DNA of 8,675 nt from assembly GCA_003575245.1 (NCBI GenBank), contig NMQN01000519.1, forward strand, positions 1 through 8,675, read 5' to 3'. The stretch comes from Candidatus Atribacteria bacterium 1244-E10-H5-B2 (GTDB lineage: Bacteria > Atribacterota > JS1 > SB-45 > 34-128). The position numbers and the translations under genes are program-made. This document shows positions 1 to 5,529 of the stretch, piece after piece. The notes under the pieces are model-generated. The model had not been told where the DNA came from. It saw nothing but the letters and a program-made list of their open reading frames with translations, and ran no database searches. Position 1 is the stretch's first letter. Each line of letters opens with the position of its first letter.

Positions 1-129
1 AAAGCTGAAAAGATTAGAGAAGGAATGAAAAGATTATTTTATAATGGTAAACCCACAAAGAAGATGATCCGCTATATGGCCTTAAGAGAGAAATCACCGA
101 GTGAAGAAGAAATTGAGAAAATGACTTAA
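1..129 (+). CDS. C-terminal fragment of an unidentified protein (truncated by window edge)
   Basis: Frame 1 is open from the first base to a TAA at 127-129 and encodes 42 residues. The piece is charged and helical in character (Lys/Glu-rich, ending in a run of Glu, Ile and Lys then MT), with no motif that names a family. An intrinsic terminator follows about 120 bp later, which fits this being the end of a transcription unit. The start lies outside the window. That it is the tail of a real gene is inferred from codon use and the terminator; the function cannot be assigned. Confidence 0.55.
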   Translation, partial: KAEKIREGMKRLFYNGKPTKKMIRYMALREKSPSEEEIEKMT

Positions 130-249
130 AAAAAGGGTAGAGATTAGACCGCTATAATATTTTTTGAAGTAAAATGAAAGGCTTATAAATCAGGCTTCTT
201 GAAAGATAGAAGGGATAAATTTTAGTGCATCTAATCGCCGAAAATAGGG

Positions 250-296
250 GGTAGGTTATCCCATTTTATAGGGTAGATTTACCTTCTTTTTTTATT
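250..296 (+). terminator. Rho-independent terminator after the left-edge gene
   Basis: The arms starting GGTAGGTT (250-257) and ending in TACC (280-283) pair through A-U, G-C and G-U pairs. A CCC/GGG clamp (260-262 with 271-273) closes an 8-base loop, leaving only two mismatches. The stem is followed by a T-rich tract at 284-296. It is placed to end transcription of the gene finishing at 129. Confidence 0.7.
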
Positions 297-332
297 TCTG
301 ATCCTGATTAAAATCTTTCGTAAATTATAAAA

Positions 333-361
333 TTGCCTGGTAACGTCAAAGCTCTTATAAT
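333..361 (+). promoter_or_regulatory. Sigma-70-type promoter for an apparently non-coding transcript
   Basis: TTGCCT (333-338, 4/6 of the -35 consensus) is followed after exactly 17 bp by a perfect TATAAT (356-361). The predicted start is near 368. A perfect 9-bp inverted repeat, AAAGCTCTT (348-356) with AAGAGCTTT (364-372), overlaps the -10 box and the start site. It could be an operator or a 5' hairpin. No substantial gene lies downstream before the terminator at 1035. Confidence 0.5.
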
Positions 362-428
362 TCAAGAGCTTTAAGAGATAAAGAAGAAAAATTATACTTC
401 ATTATGCTTCACTAATTCAAGGTAAAAA

Positions 429-581
429 ATGAAACTAATGAAACAGAAAAAGGACAAAAAGGACAGGGAATCGCTAAAAAGGAGAAGGCAGAAAATTCGA
501 CTGATCCCACTTAAAAACTACAAAAAGGGGTTAGGAGCTCCTACCCTTAAAAAAGGGTCAGGGGTCTTTACCCTGTCTTGA
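429..581 (+). CDS. Possible small basic peptide (50 aa), doubtful
   Basis: ATG at 429 follows AAGG (419-422) at about 6 bp, and the frame runs to a TGA at 579-581. The 50-residue product is very Lys/Arg-rich near the N-terminus, with tripeptide doublings (MKLMKQ, KKDKKD). These come from 9-bp tandem duplications at 428-444 and 447-464. Residues near the C-terminus (GSGVF) are encoded by one copy of the G-rich repeat found three more times downstream, where it is not in an equivalent gene. I see no family. It may be a real micropeptide, but the sequence may equally be non-coding repeat DNA. Confidence 0.25.
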   Translation: MKLMKQKKDKKDRESLKRRRQKIRLIPLKNYKKGLGAPTLKKGSGVFTLS

Positions 582-950
582 AGTAATGATAAGGGTTTCC
601 TGCCTTATGATGATACTATTTTTAGGGGTCAGGGTCTATATTCAAAACGGAAGAAACGGAAGAAATATCGATAAAAAGGAAATGAAGGAAATGAAGGTTA
701 TTCTTACAAAAAGAAAGGGGATTAAGTATCTTTAATCCAAGGAATCCAAGGAAATTATGACAAAAAAGAGAAGGGGTATCAAATCGAAAGAATCGAAAGC
801 TATTCTCATAAAAAAGGTCAAGAGAACAGGGCAAGAGATACTTCCCAAGGAATAGCTTTAATTAGGGTTAGGGGTCTATACCCCTGTCCTGCCGTAATAA
901 AGCCACTCTTAACGATTTATGAGGGTAACATTAAAGGGGTCAGGGGTTAA
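555..950 (+). repeat. Four dispersed copies of a G-rich repeat
   Basis: Copies close to GGGGTCAGGGGTCTATA lie at 555-570, 625-640, 865-880 and 936-950. The first and third are followed by CCCTG or ACCCCTG and can fold into short hairpins; in the third, AGGGGT pairs with ACCCCT around a 4-base loop. The second and fourth copies are each followed directly by a doubled 9-mer, so the G-rich word and the doublets seem to form one composite module. I do not recognise the element. Confidence 0.65.
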
Positions 951-1034
951 GGTAAGGAATGTAAGGTTTATCTTACAAAAAAAGGGGGGATCGATGTAAT
1001 AAAAGGTTACATTTTCAGATTAAGAATTTCTTAC

Positions 1035-1069
1035 AGGGGTTTCGATTTATCGAACTCCTTTTTTATTTT
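1035..1069 (+). terminator. Strong rho-independent terminator
   Basis: The stem pairs AGGGG-TTCGAT (1035-1046, with one bulged T) with ATCGAA-CTCCT (1049-1059) around a 2-nt loop. A T-rich tract follows at 1058-1069. It closes the unit that starts from the promoter at 333-361, so about 700 nt would be transcribed without a recognisable protein. Confidence 0.75.
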
Positions 1070-1282
1070 ATGAAAGCGATCCCTCTAAAAGTTTTATGTA
1101 AAGCAACCTTATCATAAAAGATTATCCCTTATCATATAAGGCGTTTAGCTGAAAAACTACGCTATATATGGGGGTATATTTTAAGGGCAGAAAAAGCTAA
1201 AAAAGCAGTTTGAAAGCCTTTGTTTATAAGGGTTTTAGCAACGTCCTATAACAAGCCTTATGTAAAGTAAATTAAATAGTTG
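1070..1282. other. Gene-free spacer with short direct repeats
   Basis: No gene is seen here. CCTTATCATA occurs at 1107-1116 and again at 1127-1136, exactly 20 bp apart; the second copy runs into ATAAGG to make a small dyad. TTATGTAAAG occurs near 1094 and again near 1259. These may be protein-binding sites upstream of the promoter at 1283, but nothing proves it. Confidence 0.4.
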
Positions 1283-1311
1283 TTGACAGGTGTAAATCTT
1301 TGTTATATAAT
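1283..1311 (+). promoter_or_regulatory. Consensus sigma-70 promoter for the excisionase-like gene
   Basis: Perfect TTGACA (1283-1288) and TATAAT (1306-1311) are separated by 17 bp. The expected start is near 1318, about 33 nt before the ATG at 1351. This is the strongest promoter in the left half and probably drives the small genes from 1351 onward. Confidence 0.85.
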
Positions 1312-1350
1312 ATTAAGTGGTATAATTCTAATTAAAGGAGATGATCCAGA

Positions 1351-1539
1351 ATGCTTACCTTATACGAGGTAGCAGAAAGATTAAAACTGCATTATAACAC
1401 GATATATCATTATGTTAGATCAGGAGAATTAAAGGCAATCAAATTCAAGAGGGTTTACCGGGTAAGAGAACAGGAATTAGAGAAATTTATCAGAGGCAAA
1501 AGTTTTAAGGTAGCAAAAGAGAGGGCTAAATCAATCTAA
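1351..1539 (+). CDS. Excisionase-like helix-turn-helix DNA-binding protein
   Basis: This 62-residue protein is almost entirely one MerR-like winged HTH of the excisionase family (HTH_17 type). LTLYEVAERLKLHYNTIY (residues 2-19) forms the HTH, SGELKAIKFKRVYRV the wing, and REQELEKFI the closing helix. The family includes recombination directionality factors (Xis) and small transcription regulators; the sequence cannot separate the two. The SD is unusually long: AAAGGAGATGATCCAGA (1334-1350) matches the complement of the 16S rRNA 3' end with one mismatch over most of its length. With a consensus promoter in front, strong expression is likely. It is the first gene of the small-gene block, and a serine recombinase lies about 5.5 kb downstream, so a role in mobility is possible but inferred. 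Confidence 0.8.
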   Translation: MLTLYEVAERLKLHYNTIYHYVRSGELKAIKFKRVYRVREQELEKFIRGKSFKVAKERAKSI

Positions 1540-1553
1540 AATAAAGGGGATAA

Positions 1554-1647
1554 ATGAGGTTAAATTTTAAAACTCTAAAAAAATTTTGCCTTTTTACAAG
1601 TGGGAATTGAAGAAGGATTGACAGAAAAAAAGAGGAATGAGCATTAA
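1554..1647 (+). pseudogene. Frameshifted relic of small protein family A
   Basis: An ATG at 1554 preceded by AAAGGGGA starts a frame reading MRLNFKTLKK. This matches FKTLK in the family A gene at 6403. The match then continues in a second frame as PFYKWELKKD (about 1589-1618) and in a third as LTEKKRNEH, ending at the TAA at 1645-1647. The intact paralogue at 2612 reads AFYLWELKKDLTESER in the same place. At least two single-base indels in poly-A/poly-T or GATTG tracts therefore broke the gene, and the C-terminal half (FL-AL-IEKIIKEK) is missing. The SD and start are preserved, so decay looks recent. Confidence 0.7.
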
Positions 1648-1677
1648 AAATTTAGGGAAGGGGTGATAAATAAAAGT

Positions 1678-2187
1678 ATGAATACCAGGGAAGAAATTAT
1701 TAACCTTTTATCTAAAAATAAGAAACCTTTGGGTCCTAAAATAATTGCCCTCGAGCTTAAAAAAACAAGTGTGAATATAAGGAAGATACTATCTAACTTA
1801 TGCAAAGAGGGGAAGATTGCCAGGGCTGGCTATGGTAAGTATATATTAAGTGTGAATGTTAAAAATAAGAGTGTGAATGTTTTAGGCAAAAGTGTGAACG
1901 TTAAGAGTGAAAGTGTGAATGTTAAGACTCCAGAGGCAAAGAAGTTAATCAATAGGGAAATCAATAAATACCGGAGAACTTATTTTCAGAGGCTAAAAAT
2001 AAAAGATCCTGAGGCCTACGGAAAAATGAGAAAAGCGAAAAACAGATATCTCAGAGATTGGCGGGTCAGGAATCCGGACTATAACAAGAAATGGCTCCGG
2101 GCCTATTACAAGAAATATCCTGAAAGGGTCAGAGAATATCAGAGGCGCTACTGGCTTAAAAAGGCTCTATCCCAGGCGGGCAGTTAA
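1678..2187 (+). CDS. Winged-helix protein with heptad-repeat linker and basic C-terminal domain
   Basis: The product is 169 residues from the ATG at 1678. I prefer this to the GTG at 1663 because the GTG lies inside the SD GGAAGGGGTGAT. Residues 3-57 look like a winged helix: helix EEIINLLSK, helix LGPKIIALEL, recognition helix SVNIRKILSNLCKEG, wing KIARAGYGKYIL. Residues 58-85 are four 7-residue repeats beginning SVNV. Residues 86-169 are very basic and aromatic with spaced Tyr/Arg/Lys (YRRTYF, NRYLRDW, RAYYKKYPERVREYQRRY). This resembles the helical repeats in the protein at 5916, though without Cys. DNA or RNA binding is inferred. It could be a replication or regulatory protein of a mobile element, but no family is recognised. 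It lies 29 bp before the next gene, probably in the same operon. Confidence 0.65.
   Translation: MNTREEIINLLSKNKKPLGPKIIALELKKTSVNIRKILSNLCKEGKIARAGYGKYILSVNVKNKSVNVLGKSVNVKSESVNVKTPEAKKLINREINKYRRTYFQRLKIKDPEAYGKMRKAKNRYLRDWRVRNPDYNKKWLRAYYKKYPERVREYQRRYWLKKALSQAGS
1849..1923 (+). repeat. Four 12-bp direct repeats with exact 21-bp period, inside a gene
   Basis: AGTGTGAAYGTT begins at 1849, 1870, 1891 and 1912, giving intervals of exactly 21 bp; only the third copy has C in place of T. A related AGTGTGAATA lies about 80 bp upstream. In protein terms they encode the SVNV heptads. In DNA terms, 21 bp is two helical turns, so all copies face the same side, as in iterons or cooperative operators. 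Either reading is possible. Confidence 0.8.
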
Positions 2188-2216
2188 AAAAAGAATTTAA
2201 AGGAAGGTGATAAATA

Positions 2217-2417
2217 ATGCCAAAGTATTTATGTCCTAAATGTAAGGGCGTTTTTTGTGGTTGGGTTATGAGATACAAATATAAAGGTATCTGTCCTGTT
2301 TGCGGTGGTAAACTCCAGGAAGTCTATCCTGATAATAAAGAATCCCGGAAGGTGGAAGGATCTCATAAAGAGGCTCCTGAGGATTCGATACACAGGCTAC
2401 TCAGGATAGATATTTAG
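2217..2417 (+). CDS. Small zinc-ribbon protein
   Basis: This 66-residue protein starts with a two-knuckle zinc ribbon: CPKC at residues 6-9 and CPVCGGK at 26-32, with an extra Cys14. The tail (residues 38-66) is charged and without motifs. It starts at an ATG 5 bp after a strong SD (AAGGAAGGTGAT, 2201-2212), immediately after the winged-helix gene, so co-translation is likely. Zinc binding is supported by the Cys pattern. The partner or nucleic-acid target is unknown. Nothing in it matches the family B zinc ribbons nearby except the general fold. Confidence 0.65.
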   Translation: MPKYLCPKCKGVFCGWVMRYKYKGICPVCGGKLQEVYPDNKESRKVEGSHKEAPEDSIHRLLRIDI

Positions 2418-2611
2418 GCTATCCGGGGGCTATTTCGAGGTTATTCGCATAACATCATAAAGGGGATAGAGGGAAACCTCTAAAAAAGGCTACCAGGTGG
2501 CTAAAACGGGCTTTTTGGTTAATTGCATAACAGAAAGCAGGAAATCGGAGAATTTTCTGGTTAAATATACAAATAGAGGAATTATTAAATAAGAAGGTGA
2601 TAATTGGTTAA
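2418..2611 (+). other. Intergenic region with small hairpins
   Basis: This 194-bp gap has no gene. TAGAGG (2467-2472) pairs with CCTCTA (2477-2482) around a GAAA tetraloop, a stable GNRA hairpin, but the following bases are A-rich, so it is not an intrinsic terminator. GGATAG (2404-2409) and CTATCC (2419-2424) form a dyad over the stop codon of the gene before. GCATAACA occurs twice (near 2447 and 2524). It may be a leader for the gene at 2612. Confidence 0.35.
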
Positions 2612-2851
2612 ATGAAAAAAATCAATACTATAAAATTAAAAAGTTTAAAACAAACACAGGCTTTCTATCTATGGGAACTGAAAAAAGATCTAACAGAAAG
2701 CGAACGAGCTAAATTTTTACTGGCCTTAAATTCTATCGAGAAAATTATTAAGGAAAAAGAAGGGTCCGGAGAAAAAGGAAAGCATAAAAAATTTATCGTC
2801 TATGATCATAAAACAGTATTTCATAATAACAAAGGTTATAGAGGTTATTAA
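2612..2851 (+). CDS. Small protein of family A (intact member)
   Basis: The product is 79 residues. The core is FYLWELKKDLTESERAKFL (residues 18-36) followed by ALNSIEKIIKEKE, a helical, charged unit. It recurs in this window at 6403 (FYKWKLKDKNLTEKDRDKFL, then ALKLIEKIIKEK) and as the relic at 1554-1647, so it is a local multi-copy family. The C-terminal tail is basic (GEKGKHKKF) and ends in aromatic/Gly residues (KGYRGY). The SD AAGAAGGTGAT ends about 11 bp before the ATG. A family B zinc ribbon follows 23 bp downstream. No known domain is recognised. Size, helical heptad-like pattern and pairing with zinc ribbons would fit a small regulatory or phage/plasmid accessory protein, which is speculation. 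Confidence 0.6.
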   Translation: MKKINTIKLKSLKQTQAFYLWELKKDLTESERAKFLLALNSIEKIIKEKEGSGEKGKHKKFIVYDHKTVFHNNKGYRGY

Positions 2852-2874
2852 ATAATCGGGGGGGCATTTTGGAA

Positions 2875-3045
2875 GTGGATATTAAAGTAGTTTGTAAAAA
2901 TAAAAATTGCGGTTGGGTTGGCCAGGCGATTGTGGGAAAGAAGGGTTTGGATCTGGATAAATACCGGTGTCCGGAATGTGGCCAGGACATAAAAAGAGGC
3001 AGGGGAAACTACGATTTTTATAGCGAATCTGCCCAGTTAAAATAA
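2875..3045 (+). CDS. Zinc-ribbon protein of family B, copy 1
   Basis: A 56-residue protein is read from the GTG at 2875. This start is chosen over the TTG at 2869 because it aligns exactly with the ATG of the paralogue at 5530 (MDIKVVC versus MHIKVKC) and sits 10 bp after the G-run SD (2858-2864). Cys7 and Cys12 (CX4C) and Cys32-Cys35 (CPEC) form a zinc ribbon. Between them is QAIVGKKG, and the C-terminus is YSESAQLK. About two thirds of residues match the copy at 5530. The last 27 bases around the stop are nearly identical in DNA, so the duplication is fairly recent. The first knuckle here has two extra residues compared with its paralogue. Function unknown; a small nucleic-acid or protein adaptor is plausible. 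Confidence 0.65.
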   Translation: MDIKVVCKNKNCGWVGQAIVGKKGLDLDKYRCPECGQDIKRGRGNYDFYSESAQLK

Positions 3046-3174
3046 ATCAAAGGGGGTGATTTCAGAGAAAAATATTATTTAGATTAAAAAAAGGAGGTAA
3101 ATAGTAGAATAAAACATATTTTAGAATAATGAACGATTGAAATAATAATATTTAAATAATAGGAGGGAAAAAAA
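3046..3174 (+). other. Leader with two orphan SD sequences upstream of the transporter
   Basis: AAAGGGGGTGAT (3049-3060) and AAGGAGGT (3091-3098) are both good SD sequences but neither is followed by a usable start codon and ORF. The real SD of the transporter, AGGAGGG, is at 3161-3167. The orphans suggest that two tiny genes were lost here, or that this is a join between an accessory block and the transporter operon. No clear promoter was found. Confidence 0.35.
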
Positions 3175-4701
3175 ATGGAACGCGAAACATGGAGTAAGCG
3201 AAGTTATTTTATCTTTGCGACATTGGGATCTGCTATCGGTTTAGGTAATCTGTGGAGATTTCCTTATCTTACTTATAAATATGGCGGAGCAGCTTTCTTA
3301 ATAGCCTGGATGGTAGGTTTGATTTTGATAGGTCTCCCCTGGTTAATAGTCGAGTTTGGTATGGGAAAATATTTTGCAAGCAGTGCTCCTGGTGTCTTTT
3401 CCGGAATTGGGAAAAAATGGGAATGGCTCGGTTGGTGGGCGGTCTTCTGTGCCTTCTTAATTAATACTTATTATACTGTAGTTATGGCCTGGGCATTACG
3501 TTATGTAGGCGCTTCTACTACTATGGCCTGGGGTAGAGGAGAAGCAGGTGCTAAAGGAGCCAGTTCGTTCTTTTTTGAAAAAGTACTACAACTTTCCTCA
3601 GGACCAGATAAGCTGGGTGCTCCTATAGGAACACTCGTACTATGTCTACTTATTGTATGGATAGCTATTTACTTAATAATACACAAAGGAACAAAAGTTA
3701 TTGGACCAGTCTCTCAATATACAATGATTATTGCTTGGGTTTCATTAATAATCCTGGTATTAAGAGGATTAACTCTACCTGGAGCAACTAAAGGATTTAA
3801 CTATTATCTTTCTCCTGACTTCAGTCAATTAGGTCATTTAGACCTATGGTTTGCTGCTTTTAGCCAAATTGCCTTTACTCTTTCTTTAGGAATGGCGGGT
3901 ATGTATGCCTATGGTAGTTTTATAAAAAAGAAAGGTGATGTTAATAATAATGCTTTTATAGCTGGCTTTGGTAATTGCGCTACTAGTTTCTTTGCTGGTT
4001 TTGCTGTATTTAGCATTGTAGGATTTATTATGCAATCCTTATCTATTCCTGTGGGAGAAGTCAGTACTTCCAGTGTGGGATTGGCCTTTGTAACCTGGCC
4101 GGTAGCCATTTCTATGCTACCTGGCGCTAATAGCCTATTTGGTATTATCTTCTTCCTATGCTTATTTGTAGTGGGCCTTTCTTCAGCCTACTTTTTAGCT
4201 TATGGAGGAGTAATTTCCCCACTTATGGATAAATTCGGTTGGGACAGGACAAAAACTACTCTTGGTGTTTGTATAGTCAGTTTTCTAATAGGTATTTTGT
4301 TTACTACCAACGGAGGACTTTATTGGGGGCCAGATATTTTAGATAGGGCAGTCGCTTTTTACGGACTATTGATAACCGGTATCTTAGCCTGCTTAGTAGT
4401 AGGTTGGGTATTCCCAGTTAGTAAATTAAGGGAATATGTAAATAAAACTTCTGATTTTAAAATCGGTGTTTGGTTTGATTGGATGGTAAAATTAGTAGCG
4501 CCAATCGGCCTTACTTTTGTTGTTCTTTACGGAGGTTTTATACCAGATATAAAAGCGTCCTATGGCGGATACCCCAGATGGGCCAGTAATTTTATATGGA
4601 TTGTGTTGATAGTAACCTTAATTTTAAGTTTTGTACTCCAATCCAAAAAGACTAAAGATGTCTCTGTCAATAGTACTAAATCGGAGGTGAAAGAAAAATG
4701 A
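3175..4701 (+). CDS. metP: NSS-family (SLC6-type) sodium-dependent amino-acid transporter, MetP-like
   Basis: This 508-residue, largely hydrophobic protein with about 12 membrane helices is a Na+ symporter in the inner membrane. TM1 carries GSAIGLGNLWRFP (residues 18-30), the family signature; Ala20 and Asn25 correspond to LeuT Na1 ligands Ala22 and Asn27, and Gly18/Ile21 to Na2 ligands. TM3 has NTYYTVV with the conserved Tyr, TM6 has QIAFTLSLG, TM7 has GNCATSF (Asn267, Ser271) and TM8 has VGLSSAYF. Ser271 aligns with the chloride-ligand Ser of animal SLC6 proteins, where LeuT has Glu. The SD AGGAGGG lies 7 bp before the ATG. The stop overlaps the MetS-like gene (ATGA), tying it to the MetPS type described for methionine/alanine uptake in Corynebacterium. 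The substrate is inferred from this pairing, not proven by residues. Confidence 0.88.
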   Translation: MERETWSKRSYFIFATLGSAIGLGNLWRFPYLTYKYGGAAFLIAWMVGLILIGLPWLIVEFGMGKYFASSAPGVFSGIGKKWEWLGWWAVFCAFLINTYYTVVMAWALRYVGASTTMAWGRGEAGAKGASSFFFEKVLQLSSGPDKLGAPIGTLVLCLLIVWIAIYLIIHKGTKVIGPVSQYTMIIAWVSLIILVLRGLTLPGATKGFNYYLSPDFSQLGHLDLWFAAFSQIAFTLSLGMAGMYAYGSFIKKKGDVNNNAFIAGFGNCATSFFAGFAVFSIVGFIMQSLSIPVGEVSTSSVGLAFVTWPVAISMLPGANSLFGIIFFLCLFVVGLSSAYFLAYGGVISPLMDKFGWDRTKTTLGVCIVSFLIGILFTTNGGLYWGPDILDRAVAFYGLLITGILACLVVGWVFPVSKLREYVNKTSDFKIGVWFDWMVKLVAPIGLTFVVLYGGFIPDIKASYGGYPRWASNFIWIVLIVTLILSFVLQSKKTKDVSVNSTKSEVKEK

Positions 4702-4805
4702 GTGCAGGAGCAATAATTACTACAATTGTTATGTGGGCAATATTTATTGGCGGTTTATCTTGGTGTTCTTCTAATTTTAAAAAGACTAAAAGTAAATGGG
4801 AATAA
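4698..4805 (+). CDS. metS: MetS-like small subunit of NSS transporter (35 aa)
   Basis: The ORF starts at the ATG overlapping the transporter stop (ATGA at 4698-4701) and encodes 35 residues. A short N-terminus is followed by one membrane helix (about residues 4-23, containing TTIVMWAIFIGGL). A polar basic tail then ends KKTKSKWE. Size, position and the pattern of a single helix then Lys-rich tail match the MetS family of methionine/alanine import small subunits, which in C. glutamicum are needed for MetP activity. An internal SD (GGAGGTGA, 4682-4689) in the transporter's last codons serves this start. Translational coupling to the transporter is expected. Confidence 0.85.
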   Translation: MSAGAIITTIVMWAIFIGGLSWCSSNFKKTKSKWE

Positions 4806-4862
4806 TGAAAATTAGATAAAATAATTTTTAGATCTTAAAAAATAAAAGAAAGAAATAATTAT

Positions 4863-4942
4863 GGTGATCCGACTTTCTATGCGTTCTGCGGATTGCCGGT
4901 CCCCTGCTCCCTGGGCCGGAAGGCACTCTCCCGGGGGCAGGG
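4863..4942 (+). repeat. Two-hairpin intergenic element, copy A
   Basis: Hairpin 1 pairs GGTGATCCG (4863-4871) with CGGATTGCC (4889-4897), including one U-G and one G-U pair. Hairpin 2 pairs CCCTGCTCCC (4902-4911) with GGGGGCAGGG (4933-4942). The loop of hairpin 1 carries CTTTCT as in the other copies. The bases after hairpin 2 are TGAAAAAA, so this copy cannot act as a normal intrinsic terminator. It lies 57 bp after the MetS-like gene and about 94 bp before the next small gene. Confidence 0.75.
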
Positions 4943-5035
4943 TGAAAAAATTTATTGACGCTTAGAAGGGGTTTAAAATCGTTTTTTTGGGTATTCTGAA
5001 CGAATCATTAAATAAGAAGGGGGGTAATTAAAATT

Positions 5036-5155
5036 ATGTGGTGGTGGTATTTGATTCCAGTATTGATTTTCTCGGTAATAGCCTTAATATCTTATCAATC
5101 AGGCAAAGAATTAAAAGAAGATATAAGAAAATATGAATCTACAAAAAGGAGATAA
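5036..5155 (+). CDS. Small single-pass membrane peptide (39 aa)
   Basis: ATG at 5036 follows an AGAAGGGGGG SD (5015-5024) by about 11 bp. The product begins MWWWYLIPVLIFSVIALIS, a clear membrane helix, then a charged tail (GKELKEDIRKYESTKRR). Like MetS it is one helix plus a basic cytoplasmic tail and it lies just downstream of the transporter operon, but the sequence is not recognisably MetS. A second one-helix peptide starts 9 bp after its stop, and the SD of that gene overlaps the end of this one, so they are probably co-translated. It may be an accessory transporter peptide, a toxin-like peptide or a phage-type small membrane protein; nothing decides between these. Confidence 0.6.
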   Translation: MWWWYLIPVLIFSVIALISYQSGKELKEDIRKYESTKRR

Positions 5156-5163
5156 AATTAACT

Positions 5164-5256
5164 ATGAAGATAAAATTTAGTGATCCAATACAGGCCTGGG
5201 CGATTATATCTGTAGTGATACTCGGAATAGTTTATCTGATATCTAAAATTTTATAA
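5164..5256 (+). CDS. Second small membrane peptide (30 aa)
   Basis: ATG at 5164 lies about 10 bp after AAAGGAGAT (5145-5153), which overlaps the last codons of the preceding peptide gene. The 30 residues are a short polar start (MKIKFSDPIQ) and one membrane helix (AWAIISVVILGIVYLISKIL). Spacing and shared membrane character suggest the two peptides form a pair. Ninety-four bases after its stop the next two-hairpin element begins. No family recognised. Confidence 0.6.
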   Translation: MKIKFSDPIQAWAIISVVILGIVYLISKIL

Positions 5257-5273
5257 AACCATAGAATATGTGC

Positions 5274-5293
5274 AATCATACAATATCAGGAGC
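5274..5293 (+). repeat. 20-bp direct repeat, left copy
   Basis: AATCATACAATATCAGGAGC occurs here and identically at 8166-8185. The two copies enclose 2.9 kb that includes the serine recombinase. The match stops sharply on both sides. Both copies lie next to sequence encoding a small membrane peptide (before this copy, after the other). Confidence 0.8.
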
Positions 5294-5350
5294 TGGTACC
5301 GGGCTATTCTTTTGTGCAAAATACACAAGAAAATTAAGGAACCGAACCCC

Positions 5351-5436
5351 GGTGATCCGGACTTTCTGACGAGAGTTTACCGGATTGCCGATCCCTGCTC
5401 TCCGGTTTTTTTTAGTGTTTCTTTCGAAGGGCAGGG
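5351..5436 (+). repeat. Two-hairpin intergenic element, copy B
   Basis: Hairpin 1 pairs GGTGATCCGG (5351-5360) with CCGGATTGCC (5380-5389); its loop can form an inner TTCT/AGAG stem. Hairpin 2 pairs CCCTGCTCT (5393-5401) with AGGGCAGGG (5428-5436). The inner pairs of hairpin 2 differ from copies A, C and D on both strands, so pairing is kept although bases change. It lies just upstream of the family B zinc ribbon. Confidence 0.75.
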
Positions 5437-5529
5437 TTACCTTTTAAAAGTAGGGGATAATCTAATATGGGAGAATCAAAGGTGAGTAAAAAGACGATAT
5501 TTCTGGGAATAATGAGGCGGTATTTAAAA

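Larger units (their letters stand above)
428..969 (+). repeat. Region of doubled 9-mers, each doublet with its own sequence
   Basis: Nine-base words occur twice in direct tandem. They are AAAAAGGAC (447-464), AAACGGAAG (645-662), GGAAATGAA (678-695), AATCCAAGG (734-751) and AATCGAAAG (782-799), all exact. AATGAAAC at 428/437 and GTAAGG at 952/961 show the same 9-bp period imperfectly. The words differ but share a purine-rich pattern close to RAA-NNN-AAG. At least two doublets are followed by the same block, TCTTACAAAAA then an A/G-rich run (702-712 and 971-981). More diverged versions follow the doublets at 734 and 782. In one + strand frame these give peptides such as EMKEMK and ESKESK, but no ORF spans the set. 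Confidence 0.75.

Noticed and set aside
153..158. TATAAT at 153-158 as a promoter
   Set aside because: No acceptable -35 box at the right distance.
622..834. Minus-strand ORF of 70 codons
   Set aside because: It begins at TTG without a good SD, and its FLHFLH/SSVSSV-like repeats are the complement of the doubled 9-mers; no protein family is visible.
1657..1665. GTG at 1663 as start of the winged-helix gene
   Set aside because: It lies inside the SD; the ATG at 1678 has the correct spacing.
2793..2990. Minus-strand ORF opposite the family A and B genes
   Set aside because: Shadow of two supported + strand genes; no SD.
3909..4109. Minus-strand ORF inside the transporter
   Set aside because: Lies wholly opposite a well-supported NSS gene with strong motifs.
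5270..5485. Plus-strand ORF of 71 codons
   Set aside because: It starts at GTG without SD and reads straight through two-hairpin copy B and the 20-bp repeat; composition is explained by those elements.
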